DNA of 64,000 nucleotides from Pseudomonadota bacterium. GTDB lineage: Bacteria > Pseudomonadota > Alphaproteobacteria > Dongiales > Dongiaceae. Below the pieces are notes generated by a model. It did not search any database. It worked only from the letters and a program-made list of their open reading frames with translations, and was not told the DNA's origin. Shown here in pieces: positions 44,895 to 53,291 of this stretch; the first letter of the stretch is position 1; each line of letters begins with the position of its first letter. The stretch lies in assembly GCA_016183985.1 (NCBI GenBank), contig JACPDN010000016.1, positions 36,084 through 100,083 on the forward strand. Reading direction: 5' to 3'. The translations under genes and the position numbers were made by a program.

Positions 44895-45233
44895 GAAGTG
44901 TCGCTATTCCTCTAAGAGCCATCTTTCACCTAGCGCGTAGGGCGCTGTTTTCAAAGACTTTTGTGTGGTGGCGCCAGCCATGCGCGATTTGCCGCGCCGC
45001 CCGCCGATAACAATCATGGCGCTTTGCCGCCCAAACCTGTATCAAGCGCGCTTAACCGATAGGCGCGCCGCCGAACGGGTCAGACATCCACTAAATCGAT
45101 CATGCCAACCAAAGGGGCAGGTGATCGTCGGATGGGCCGGTTGAGAAGGTGCCCCGTCATGTTTGAACCGGCACCTCAACCAACCTAGCGCCCAGCGCCA
45201 GGCTGGCGCCCTTATTTTCCAGATCGGACCATT
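44895..45233 (+). promoter_or_regulatory. 339-bp gene-free leader of the DEAD-box helicase with two hairpins
   Basis: No coding frame with support is seen between the divergent YaiI-family and helicase genes. A bulged hairpin at 45139-45181 pairs GGTTGA/TCAACC and GGTGCC/GGCACC around a 16-nt loop. A second hairpin at 45195-45209 (GCGCC-AGGCT-GGCGC) is followed by CTTATTTT, 16 bases before the start codon, resembling an attenuator. Long structured leaders are known for cold-induced helicases in other bacteria; a thermal or attenuation role here is inference. Confidence 0.5.
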
Positions 45234-47408
45234 ATGCCTTTCCCCACGACCCATCCGGCGCTCGAACGAGCCTTGACTGCGCGCGCCTATCTTGAACCGA
45301 CCGCCGTGCAATCTGCGGTGCTGGCAGACGATGCTGCCGGTCGCGACCTGCTCGTCTCCGCTCAGACCGGTTCCGGCAAGACCGTCGCCTTCGGCCTTGC
45401 CATGGCGGCGACACTTCTGGGCGATGCCGAGCGCTTCGAGCGCGCGGCCGAGCCGCTGGCTCTCATCATTGCGCCGACGCGCGAACTGGCGATGCAGGTG
45501 CATGCCGAGCTTTCCTGGCTCTATGCCGAAGCCGGTGCCCGCGTCATCTCCTGCGTCGGCGGCATGGATGCCCGTGCCGAACAGCGTCAGCTCAACATGG
45601 GCGCTCATATCGTCGTCGGCACGCCGGGACGCCTGCGCGACCATCTCGAGCGCGGCCGCCTCGATATCTCCGCTCTTCGCGCCGTGGTCCTCGACGAAGC
45701 GGATGAAATGCTCGATCTCGGCTTCCGCGAGGATCTCGAATTCATTCTCGATGCGACGCCCAAATCGCGCCGCACCCTGCTGTTCTCGGCCACCATCGCC
45801 AATGAGATCGCGACGCTCGCGCGCACCTACCAGGAAAATGCGCTGCGCATCGATACCCAGGTCCGCAACCAGGCCCATGGCGACATCGAATACCGCGCCG
45901 TCCGCGTTGCGCCGACCGATGTGGATCACGCCATCGTCAATCTGCTGCGCTTTTATGAGGCGCGCGCCGCGATCATCTTCTGCCACACGCGCGAAGCCGT
46001 GCGTCACCTCCATGCCAGCCTGTCGGAGCGCGGGTTCTCCGCTGTCGCCCTCTCGGGTGAACTGAGCCAGGCCGAGCGCACCCATGCGCTGCAGGCTTTG
46101 CGCGACGGTCGCGCCCGCGTCTGTGTCGCGACCGACGTCGCCGCGCGCGGTCTCGATCTCCCCGATCTCAGCCTGGTGATCCATGCCGATCTGCCGCGTG
46201 AGAAAGCGACCTTGCTGCACCGTTCGGGCCGCACGGGCCGCGCCGGCCGCAAGGGCATCTGTGCGCTGATGGTGCCGTTTCCGCGCCGCCGCCAATTGGA
46301 GCGCCTCCTCGCCCTCGCCAACATCAAGGCAATCTGGCAAGACCCGCCCAAGGCCGAGGAAATCCGCGCGCGCGATCAGGAGCGCATGCTGGATGAGTCG
46401 TTCCTCAAGGAAGAAACGACACCTGAAGATCTGACGCTCGCCAAGACTTTGCTGGAAAGCCGCTCGGCCGAGGATATCGCGGCAGCGCTCATCCGCCTCT
46501 ACCGATTCCGCCTGCCGGCACCGGAAGATCTCTTCGACGCGATGGAGATGCCCGACCGCCGCTTCGACCGGCCCGATCGTCCGGAGCGCCCCGAGCGGGC
46601 CCCGCGCGAATCCGGCCCCGTCGTCTGGTTCCGCCTCGATGTCGGCCGCGACAACAATGCCGATCCGAAATGGCTCATCCCGCTGATTTGTCGCCGTGGC
46701 CATATCACCAAGCGCGAGATCGGCTTCATCAAGATCCTCGACAACGAGACGAAGTTCGAGATCGCGGCAGATGCCGCCGACCGCTTCCAGGCGGCACTTG
46801 CCAAATCGGCCGGCAACGAAGAAGGCCGTATCGAGCCGACGACGCCGTTCGAGAAAACCGACAGCGCCAATGCCGGCCGTCTCGAGCGCCCGCGCAAGTC
46901 TTTCAAGCCCGAGCGCAGCGAGTCATTTCGCGGTGAGCGTAGCGAGTCTTTTCGCGGTGAGCGTAGCGAGCGTCCGCGTGGTGAGCGCTCGTTCGGCGAC
47001 CGTCCCCGTTCGGACCGTCCCCGTTCGGACCGCCCACGTGACGACCGCCCGCGCGATTTCCGCCCGCGTGAGGAGGGCGATCGTCCGGCCAAGCGTCCGT
47101 TCGCGGCGAAGAGTGCTGAAGGATATGCCAAGCCGCGCGGTGAGGACAGGCCGTTCCGCGATGAAGGTGACAACACCTATCGCGGCAAGCGTTCCAACAA
47201 CCCGAAATTCGCCAATGCCACGCCGGTCGAATCCGGCGAGCGCAAATCTTTTGACCGACCTTTCGACAAGGGCCGCCCGGATAAAAAGCCATTCGAGAAG
47301 AAGCCCTTCGAGAAGACCCGCTTCGAAGGCCCGCGCGCGGACCGGCCGAAATTCGAAGCCGGCAAGGCGAAGAAGCAGCACCGCAAGGGCCAACGCCGGC
47401 CGGCCTGA
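45234..47408 (+). CDS. DEAD-box RNA helicase with DbpA-like RNA-binding domain and Arg-rich tail
   Basis: A 724-residue ATP-dependent RNA helicase of the DeaD/CsdA type. The Walker A AQTGSGKT is at 43-50, VLDEADEMLDLG at about 152, SAT in LLFSATIAN and the C-terminal domain ends with HRSGRTGRAGRKG. Residues about 460-525 fit a DbpA-type RNA-binding domain. From about 550 the chain is a low-complexity tail of Arg/Ser/Glu/Asp repeats, encoded by visible DNA tandem repeats. It probably acts in ribosome assembly or mRNA decay, often needed in the cold. The upstream leader is structured. Confidence 0.92.
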   Translation: MPFPTTHPALERALTARAYLEPTAVQSAVLADDAAGRDLLVSAQTGSGKTVAFGLAMAATLLGDAERFERAAEPLALIIAPTRELAMQVHAELSWLYAEAGARVISCVGGMDARAEQRQLNMGAHIVVGTPGRLRDHLERGRLDISALRAVVLDEADEMLDLGFREDLEFILDATPKSRRTLLFSATIANEIATLARTYQENALRIDTQVRNQAHGDIEYRAVRVAPTDVDHAIVNLLRFYEARAAIIFCHTREAVRHLHASLSERGFSAVALSGELSQAERTHALQALRDGRARVCVATDVAARGLDLPDLSLVIHADLPREKATLLHRSGRTGRAGRKGICALMVPFPRRRQLERLLALANIKAIWQDPPKAEEIRARDQERMLDESFLKEETTPEDLTLAKTLLESRSAEDIAAALIRLYRFRLPAPEDLFDAMEMPDRRFDRPDRPERPERAPRESGPVVWFRLDVGRDNNADPKWLIPLICRRGHITKREIGFIKILDNETKFEIAADAADRFQAALAKSAGNEEGRIEPTTPFEKTDSANAGRLERPRKSFKPERSESFRGERSESFRGERSERPRGERSFGDRPRSDRPRSDRPRDDRPRDFRPREEGDRPAKRPFAAKSAEGYAKPRGEDRPFRDEGDNTYRGKRSNNPKFANATPVESGERKSFDRPFDKGRPDKKPFEKKPFEKTRFEGPRADRPKFEAGKAKKQHRKGQRRPA
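46911..47060 (+). repeat. Tandem repeats coding for the helicase Arg-rich tail
   Basis: Three 24-bp units (46911-46934, 46935-46958, 46959-46982; GAGCGTAGCGAGTCTTTTCG core) encode ERSESFRG-type octapeptides. A shorter TCGGACCGTCCCCGT unit follows. Such direct repeats can change number by replication slippage. Confidence 0.8.
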
Positions 47409-47771
47409 GCTCGTCGTGCCGAATACGTTGTGATGGGCGGTACAGGCCAGTGTCTGTGCCGCCCAATTCATTGGTATAGATTACTTTTAAAGATGTAACC
47501 TCTTCCGAATGCGGCGACGGCGCCGCGTTCCCTCCATTGGCAATCGAAACAGCCTGCTCCCGTGATCAGGCGCCAACGAGGTTGCTGGCCCCGCTGAAAA
47601 TCCCTCCGTAAGCGTGACCCAATGCCCGGCTGCTGGAACGCCTCCGTTGTGGCGCGGTTTCCTCTCATGCTGACGATTGCGAACGTCTTGGCGATATCGA
47701 GGCCAGCGGCGCCTGCGCTGAAAGCTGCTGCGGCATGGCTGCGTGACGCCTTAGGTGGGAAAGGAGGAAAG
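47409..47771 (+). other. Gene-free stretch after the helicase, with a terminator-like hairpin
   Basis: A hairpin at 47435-47464 pairs GGGCGG-T-ACAG with CTGT-G-CCGCCC (6 + 4 bp with a mismatch) 27 bp after the helicase stop and probably terminates it, though no U-tract follows. The rest, to the ribosome site AAAGGAGG before 47772, shows no supported gene. Confidence 0.45.
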
Positions 47772-47954
47772 ATGAGAATCCTCACTCTGAAACAACCGGA
47801 TGCCCGCATCGATGCCATTGAAAACGAGGAGCGGCGCTCAAACCTGTTCGGAGCCAAATGGCGTGCCTGGCAGAATTTCAGGCTGCTCGCCACCTATGGC
47901 CCGATCGGCGCAGCATTCGTCTTCGCCCTCATCTGGGTGATCAGCTATTATTGA
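47772..47954 (+). CDS. Small membrane protein of unknown function (60 residues)
   Basis: The product is MRILTLKQPDARIDAIENEE followed by a basic stretch (RRSNLFGAKWRAWQNFRLL) and one transmembrane helix (about 41-58, YGPIGAAFVFALIWVISYY). The ATG is preceded by AAAGGAGG with good spacing, which makes a real gene likely. An in-frame open stretch upstream to 47622 lacks this support. It is followed by a strong hairpin. No family is recognised. Confidence 0.6.
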   Translation: MRILTLKQPDARIDAIENEERRSNLFGAKWRAWQNFRLLATYGPIGAAFVFALIWVISYY

Positions 47955-47959
47955 AGAAT

Positions 47960-47995
47960 GAGCGCCGAGAGGCATCTAGAGGTCTCTCGGCGCTC
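47960..47995. terminator. Bidirectional terminator hairpin
   Basis: A perfect 12-bp stem GAGCGCCGAGAG/CTCTCGGCGCTC with a 12-nt loop lies between the convergent small membrane protein and CBS genes. Confidence 0.75.
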
Positions 47996-48026
47996 ACGTT
48001 CAAGATGCTATCGCCCGCGTTGCGGA

Positions 48027-48458
48027 TCAGATGATCTGATTATGTTGCATGCTGTCGCGGGTGATATCGCTTAAGGCCACACCTGCTTCCGGCTCTTTCC
48101 TCTTGGCGATATCACTTAAGGAGATCACGCCGACAAGGCGCTTGTCGCGATTGACGACGGGGAGCCTGCGCACCTGAATATCGCCCATATTGTCGGCAAT
48201 CTCGTCGATCTCCTGGTCGTCGAAGCAGTATTTCACGTCATGCGACATGATCTCATCGACTGTCGTATCGCAGCCCTTGCCTTGGCCCACGCCTCGGATT
48301 GCAATGTCGCGATCCGTGATCGTTCCGACCAGCCGGTCATCCTGGCCTACGGGCAGAAAGCCCGCATCCAGCTCGATCATCATTCGCGCCGCCTCTTCGA
48401 TGCTGTCATCCGGCCGCGCAATGCGGATATTCCTGCTCATAATGTCATGGACGCGCAT
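48027..48458 (-). CDS. Tandem CBS-domain protein
   Basis: A 143-residue cytoplasmic protein consisting of two CBS motifs that normally bind adenosyl ligands. The first is VHDIMSRNIRIARPDDSIEEAARMMIELDAGFLPVGQDDRLVGTITDRDIAIR, the second is VDEIMSHDVKYCFDDQEIDEIADNMGDIQVRRLPVVNRDKRLVGVISLSDIA. ATG 48458 is preceded by GGAGG at six bases. A perfect FNR-type box is about 140 bp upstream, suggesting oxygen-linked control. Such stand-alone CBS proteins are common in stress and hypoxia regulons. Confidence 0.88.
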   Translation of the reverse strand: MRVHDIMSRNIRIARPDDSIEEAARMMIELDAGFLPVGQDDRLVGTITDRDIAIRGVGQGKGCDTTVDEIMSHDVKYCFDDQEIDEIADNMGDIQVRRLPVVNRDKRLVGVISLSDIAKRKEPEAGVALSDITRDSMQHNQII

Positions 48459-48594
48459 GTCTGTCCTCCTTCGTTGTGAGGTTCGCTTCAACAGGGAAAC
48501 AGGCGACCCGCGCGATCGTTTCTCCGAATGAATGACCCACGCACAAATCGGGCGAAACAGTGCTGGGTTGCGGCAGGCTCAGCTCTCGCCCTGA

Positions 48595-48608
48595 TTGATC
48601 TGAATCAA
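48595..48608. promoter_or_regulatory. Perfect FNR/FixK-type box
   Basis: TTGATCTGAATCAA is TTGAT-N4-ATCAA, the full FNR/FixK consensus. Its centre is about 143 bp before the CBS start and only 24 bp before the plus-strand gene at 48626, so control of the CBS gene is more likely. The binding factor is not known; the Crp/Fnr gene at 55872 has an altered recognition helix. Confidence 0.75.
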
Positions 48609-48625
48609 GGTCCGGCCGCTCGAAA

Positions 48626-49033
48626 ATGAGACAATTTCACGTTATGGCTGGCCACCTCTATAGAGCTTCCAAAGATGCGGCGACTTGGCGCCGTTCTTTG
48701 GTATGGCTGTGTTCGCTGCTCTTGGCCTTTCAACTGGCCCTTCCTGCGCCGCAGACGACGGCCGCTTCCTCCAGCATCAAGACGATGTTATCGGCTGCCA
48801 CCGTCACCGATGACGTGGCTCATGGCGGTCATCCCTGTGGCAAAGGCGATGCGACCGGCTTTCAACATTGCTTCATGTCGGCGGGCTGTGCTTCCCCCGC
48901 CATACTCGGCACGCCCATGCCAGCTCAACCCGGTCGTTTTGCCGATGAGCACTGGCCTATGCGGGTAACTCTTTATCGCAGCCAAGCCGTCGATCCGCGA
49001 CTGCGTCCTCCGCAAGTTTCTGTTCTTTCCTGA
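48626..49033 (+). CDS. Small exported Cys/His protein, DUF2946-like, second copy
   Basis: A 135-residue protein with an internal hydrophobic signal (WLCSLLLAFQLALPAPQTTAAS) and a mature part containing HGGHPCGKGDATGFQHCFMSAGC, then a tail ending in DPRLRPPQVSVLS. Its layout resembles the 20385 gene product, whose end reads HLRPPRNFF. Both precede copper-related genes. No ribosome site is clear at the ATG of 48626, and ATG 48644 is an alternative. Metal binding is inferred from Cys/His content only. Confidence 0.55.
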   Translation: MRQFHVMAGHLYRASKDAATWRRSLVWLCSLLLAFQLALPAPQTTAASSSIKTMLSAATVTDDVAHGGHPCGKGDATGFQHCFMSAGCASPAILGTPMPAQPGRFADEHWPMRVTLYRSQAVDPRLRPPQVSVLS

Positions 49034-49207
49034 TCGTCGATTTATCCGGCACCCGCCCAGCAAGCCTTGCTCTCATTCATGAGTATCGCGGGTGCGGATG
49101 CCGCGCTTGCAGACGGTCAGGCCCAACACATCTCTTGCAAAAACATCTCGATCCGTCAGGACGGCCGAGGCAGAAACAGCCGCCGTCCGACACGAAAGGA
49201 CTGGAAC

Positions 49208-50320
49208 ATGACGACGCTAAGAACGCCGGGCACATATCTTGCCCAGGTCGATCACGCGGCTGGCAGTGCCATCTCGGCACTTCTGGCGACCTTTGCTATG
49301 GCAATTGCCACGACGGTCACGCCGTCTCTTGCCATGGCCGACAATGCCACTCCCAACCGGGGCATGGTCTATACCGCCGATGAGAATGGCGACTCGATCT
49401 CGGCAATCGACTTGGCGACCGGCCAGGTGAAGACCATTCCCGTCGAGATTTCGCCGCACAACGTTCAGGTCTCGCCGGACGGCAAGCGCCTCTTGGCCGT
49501 TGGTAGTCAGCCCATGAATATGGATATGTCGGGTGGGTCCGACGGGCATGACGAAATGGGCGGTGGTGAACTACTCATCTTCGACACGGCGGATCTCTCC
49601 GCCGGCCCCACCTCCGCGATCGCCCTTGGCGAACATCCGGCGCATGTCGTCGTCGACGGTGACGGGAAGCATGCATTCGTGAGTCTCTCGGGTGAGAATG
49701 CGGTCGCCGTGGTGGATCTTCAGGAAAGGAAGGTATCGCGCACTATCCCGACGGGTGCCTTTCCACACGGACTGAGGATCAGTCCGGACGGACGCGAAAT
49801 CTATGTCGCCAATGTCAAAGACCGGAGCGTCTCGGTATTGGATGCCGCGACGCTTGTCGAACGGGCGCGCATCGAGGTCGGCACGACTCCGGTCCAGGTC
49901 GGTTTCTTGCCGGATGGCAAAAAGGTCTATGTCTCTCTCCGGGATGCCAGCAGCGTCGCGGTCGTTGATACAAGGACACATGCCGTGGCCGCCACGCTCA
50001 AAGTCGGTCGCAATCCCATCCAGGTGCACGCGACCCCGGATGGCCGCTTTGTCTTTGTCGCCAATCAAGGGACGGAAGAGAACCCCGACGATACGGTCTC
50101 GGTGATCGACGCGCGTTCCGACAAGGTCGTGGCGACGATACGCACTGGCAGGGGAGCACATGGTGTCACGGTCAGCGGCGACAATGCCTTCGCCTTTGTG
50201 AGCAACATCGTCGACGGCACGGTCTCGAAGATATCCACCGACACGCTCTCCGTCATCGAGACGATCCCAGTCGGCAAAGGTCCGAACGGCATCACATTCC
50301 AAAGCCCATTGACCAAGTGA
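49208..50320 (+). CDS. Secreted YncE-like beta-propeller protein with Met-rich loop
   Basis: A 370-residue protein with a signal-like segment (residues about 20-46, ending SLAMA) and about seven YVTN-type propeller repeats, for instance SPDGREIYVANVKDRSVSVLDAATL and TPDGRFVFVANQGTEENPDDTVSVID. Residues about 101-119 are QPMNMDMSGGSDGHDEMGGG, a Met/Asp/His loop like the Met-rich stretch of the multicopper oxidase. Start ATG 49208 follows AAAGGA. It precedes a DUF411 protein and a Cu-ATPase, so a role in periplasmic copper handling is inferred. Confidence 0.82.
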   Translation: MTTLRTPGTYLAQVDHAAGSAISALLATFAMAIATTVTPSLAMADNATPNRGMVYTADENGDSISAIDLATGQVKTIPVEISPHNVQVSPDGKRLLAVGSQPMNMDMSGGSDGHDEMGGGELLIFDTADLSAGPTSAIALGEHPAHVVVDGDGKHAFVSLSGENAVAVVDLQERKVSRTIPTGAFPHGLRISPDGREIYVANVKDRSVSVLDAATLVERARIEVGTTPVQVGFLPDGKKVYVSLRDASSVAVVDTRTHAVAATLKVGRNPIQVHATPDGRFVFVANQGTEENPDDTVSVIDARSDKVVATIRTGRGAHGVTVSGDNAFAFVSNIVDGTVSKISTDTLSVIETIPVGKGPNGITFQSPLTK

Positions 50321-50371
50321 GCGAGTCTTGGTGATCTCTATCGAAACGAATTCTCAATTTGGTGAACGACC

Positions 50372-50818
50372 ATGAAACGACGCGACCTCATCACATCTGC
50401 TGCCCTGGCTCTTGTCTTGCTGCCCACGCTCTCGCTGCAATCACGCGCTGCAAACACGCCGTTGCGATTATTGAAAGACCCCAATTGTGGCTGCTGCGAG
50501 GGGCATGCGGCCTATCTTAAGGAGCATGGATTCAACGTTTCTGTGGAGGAATCGGGCGATTTGGCGGCACTTCGCGCCGAGCACGGCATTCCTGAAAGCC
50601 TGACCGGCTGCCATATGATCTTTGCCGATGACTACATCATCGAGGGACATGTGCCAGCGGCGGCGATAAAGAAGCTGCTTGCCGAGCGGCCCGCTGTCAA
50701 AGGAATCTCATTGCCCGGGATGCCTGCAGGGTCTCCAGGCATGGGTGGCGAGAAGGAGGCTCCCTTCATCGTCTACGTCATCTCGGGCGGCGAACAGCGC
50801 GTATTCATGACCGAGTAG
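50372..50818 (+). CDS. DUF411 metal-binding protein
   Basis: A 148-residue exported protein with an RR-type or Sec signal (MKRRDLITSAALALVLLPTLSLQSRA). The mature part has LLKDPNCGCCEGHAAYLKEHGF and LTGCHMIFADDYIIEGHVPAAAIKKLL, the DUF411 signature with CGCC ligands. DUF411 proteins are often linked to copper genes. It lies 51 bp after the propeller gene and 101 bp before the Cu-ATPase, all on one strand, and probably forms an operon with them. Its function is not established. Confidence 0.88.
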   Translation: MKRRDLITSAALALVLLPTLSLQSRAANTPLRLLKDPNCGCCEGHAAYLKEHGFNVSVEESGDLAALRAEHGIPESLTGCHMIFADDYIIEGHVPAAAIKKLLAERPAVKGISLPGMPAGSPGMGGEKEAPFIVYVISGGEQRVFMTE

Positions 50819-50919
50819 GATCGCAGGCGGACGAATATGGCCAGGTGACTTCGGCGATACGCCCATTCAACCTTGCCGTGCCGTAATCTTGAATGAGCGT
50901 ATTGGCGGAGTGTAGAGCG

Positions 50920-53139
50920 ATGCAATCGAACGAGCACGAGTCACACGGTCATCATCACGCGCACAAGCATCACAAGAGCGATGCGCGTGGTTCGGCCATC
51001 GTATCGGGCTCACCGCGCGCCGACACCATCTATACCTGCCCGATGCATCCGCAGATCAGGCAACCCTCGCCAGGTGCTTGTCCGATCTGCGGCATGGCCC
51101 TCGAACCGCTCGTCAGCGCGGCCGATGATGCGCCCAGCGACGAGTTGCGCGATATGTCGCGCCGCTTTTGGATCGGCCTGATCCTGACGGTGCCGGTCTT
51201 CGTCATCGAGATGGGCGCGCATCTGGCTTTCCTTGATATCCATGGCGCATTACCGCCGGGCCTTACCGATTGGATCCAGTTTGCCCTCGCGACACCGGTC
51301 GTTCTGTGGGCGGGATGGCCGTTCTTCGATCGCGCCTGGCGTTCCGTCATCGCGCGCAGCCTCAACATGTTCAGCCTGATTGCCCTGGGTACGGGTGCTG
51401 CCTATCTATTCAGCGTCGTGGCCGTTCTCGCGCCAGGTCTGTTCCCGGCGGGATTCCGCAACGCCGATGGGATGATCTCGGTCTACTTTGAGGCTGCGTC
51501 CGTCATTACGGTGTTGGTGTTGCTGGGGCAGGTGCTGGAACTCAGGGCGCGCGAGCGGACAGGTGGGGCCATCAAGGCGCTGATGAACCTGGCGCCCAAA
51601 ATGGCGCGCCGCATCGGGGCCGATGGCACTGACGAGGAAGTATCGTTGGATCAGGTGCGCCTCGACGACCGGCTCCGCGTTCGTCCCGGTGAAAGCGTGC
51701 CTGTCGACGGCGAGGTGCTGGAAGGTCGCAGTGCCGTCGATGAATCGATGCTGACGGGTGAGTCCTTGCCTGTCGAAAAATCATCGGGAAGCAAGGTCAT
51801 CGGCGGCACGCTGAACGGCACAGGCGCTCTGGTCATTCGCGCGCGCAAGCTCGGCGCCGATAGTATGCTTGCCCAGATTGTGAATATGGTTGCAGAGGCG
51901 CAACGAAGCCGTGCGCCCATTCAGCGCCTGGCCGATGTCGTCTCCGGCTGGTTTGTCCCCGCCGTGATCGTGGCCGCCTTTATCTCCTTCCTCGCATGGG
52001 CCTTTCTCTCCAGCGAGGAGCCGCTTGCGCGTGGCCTGGTCGCTGCCGTGTCGGTCCTCATCATCGCCTGCCCCTGTGCCCTTGGTCTCGCGACCCCGAT
52101 GTCCATCATGGTCGGCGTCGGTAAGGGCGCCGGCGCTGGTGTTCTCATCAAGGATGCCGCCGCGCTGGAGAAGATGGAGCAAGTCGAAACCCTCGTTGTC
52201 GACAAGACCGGAACATTGACGGAAGGCAGGCCGAAGGTCGTCGAGATCCTCACGGCCAACGGCTACGAGGAAGATGAGGTGCTGAGGCTGGCGTCGAGCC
52301 TGGAGAAATCCAGCGAGCACCCCTTGGCGGCCGCCATCGTGTCGGCCGCGACGGAGCGTGGCCTTTCAGATGCCACCGTGAAGGATTTCGCGTCGGTCAC
52401 GGGCAAGGGCGTCGTCGGCAATGTCGATGGGCGGCATGAAAGCCTCGGCAACAAATCACTGATGGTCGAGGCCGGCGTCACGTTGGGAGATGTCGAAGCG
52501 AGAGCGGATGATCTGCGTCGCGATGGTGCCACCGCGCTGTTCGTGGCGCTCGACGGAAAGATCGCCGGCGCCATCGCTGTCGCCGACCCTATCAAGCCGA
52601 CCACGCGGGAGGCTCTCGCATCGCTGAAAAGCGCCGGTATCCAGGTTGTGATGCTCACTGGCGACAATCGAATAACAGCCGAAGCCGTTGCACGAAAGCT
52701 CGGCATCGAGAATGTGATCGCAGAAGTCCTGCCGCAGGACAAGCACCGCATCGTCAAGAAAATGAAAACGGACGGCAAGGTCGTCGCGATGGCAGGCGAT
52801 GGCGTCAACGATGCGCCGGCACTTGCCGAGGCAGATATCGGCATTGCCATGGGCACCGGGACCGACATCGCCATCAAGAGCGCCGGCATAACCCTCGTGA
52901 AGGGCGACCTCTCCGGCATCGCCCGCGCGCGGTCTCTGAGCCAGGCGACGATGCGCAATATTCGCCAAAATCTCTTCCTGGCGTTCGTATACAACGTGCT
53001 GGGCATTCCGGTCGCAGCCGGACTTCTCTACCCGGTCTTCGGCCAATTGCTGTCACCCGAGATCGCCGCTGCCGCCATGGCCCTGAGCTCGGTATCCGTG
53101 ATCGGCAATGCCCTCCGGCTGCGCCTGACCCAACTTTAG
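50920..53139 (+). CDS. copA: Cu(I)-exporting P1B-type ATPase with His-rich N-terminus
   Basis: A 739-residue pump. The N-terminus is His-rich ([14 protein letters not shown]), then a heavy-metal-binding domain [26 protein letters not shown] (about 38-65). The TM6 motif is [10 protein letters not shown] (Cys at about 384), the phosphorylation site DKTGT has Asp 428, and [10 protein letters not shown] and [12 protein letters not shown] are the later signatures. [11 protein letters not shown] and MALSSVSV near the end match Cu(I) pumps (P1B-1). ATG 50920 is preferred over 50893 because GGAG lies 9 bases upstream. It is the end of the likely operon with the propeller and DUF411 genes. Confidence 0.92.
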   Translation: MQSNEHESHGHHHAHKHHKSDARGSAIVSGSPRADTIYTCPMHPQIRQPSPGACPICGMALEPLVSAADDAPSDELRDMSRRFWIGLILTVPVFVIEMGAHLAFLDIHGALPPGLTDWIQFALATPVVLWAGWPFFDRAWRSVIARSLNMFSLIALGTGAAYLFSVVAVLAPGLFPAGFRNADGMISVYFEAASVITVLVLLGQVLELRARERTGGAIKALMNLAPKMARRIGADGTDEEVSLDQVRLDDRLRVRPGESVPVDGEVLEGRSAVDESMLTGESLPVEKSSGSKVIGGTLNGTGALVIRARKLGADSMLAQIVNMVAEAQRSRAPIQRLADVVSGWFVPAVIVAAFISFLAWAFLSSEEPLARGLVAAVSVLIIACPCALGLATPMSIMVGVGKGAGAGVLIKDAAALEKMEQVETLVVDKTGTLTEGRPKVVEILTANGYEEDEVLRLASSLEKSSEHPLAAAIVSAATERGLSDATVKDFASVTGKGVVGNVDGRHESLGNKSLMVEAGVTLGDVEARADDLRRDGATALFVALDGKIAGAIAVADPIKPTTREALASLKSAGIQVVMLTGDNRITAEAVARKLGIENVIAEVLPQDKHRIVKKMKTDGKVVAMAGDGVNDAPALAEADIGIAMGTGTDIAIKSAGITLVKGDLSGIARARSLSQATMRNIRQNLFLAFVYNVLGIPVAAGLLYPVFGQLLSPEIAAAAMALSSVSVIGNALRLRLTQL

Positions 53140-53291
53140 TATGAGAGGCGCACATCACCCTTCGCTAGAAGGGTAACTGATTGAGTGACCGTTGCCACGA
53201 GATCGGCACGCCGCAGGATTAACTCGGCGAAATCAACCGATAGACGATGATCTTTTAAGGTTAAGGCCTTTCGCAACTGCGCTTCGGTCAT
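53136..53291 (-). CDS. Hypothetical 50-residue protein coupled to otsA
   Basis: The frame starts with ATG overlapping the otsA stop (ATGA, 53288-53291) and runs for 50 residues, ending 4 bp into the end of copA on the other strand. The product [21 protein letters not shown]... is helical and without recognised family. The overlapping start favours a translated gene, but there is no independent support. Confidence 0.4.
   Translation of the reverse strand: MTEAQLRKALTLKDHRLSVDFAELILRRADLVATVTQSVTLLAKGDVRLSY

Noticed and set aside
47622..47771. N-terminal extension of the 60-residue membrane protein
   Set aside because: It is in frame but lacks a ribosome site; AAAGGAGG stands right before the ATG at 47772.
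50819..50919. CueR-type copper promoter before the Cu-ATPase
   Set aside because: ACCTTGCC is present but no matching GGCAAGGT-like arm with the 19-bp spacer could be found.
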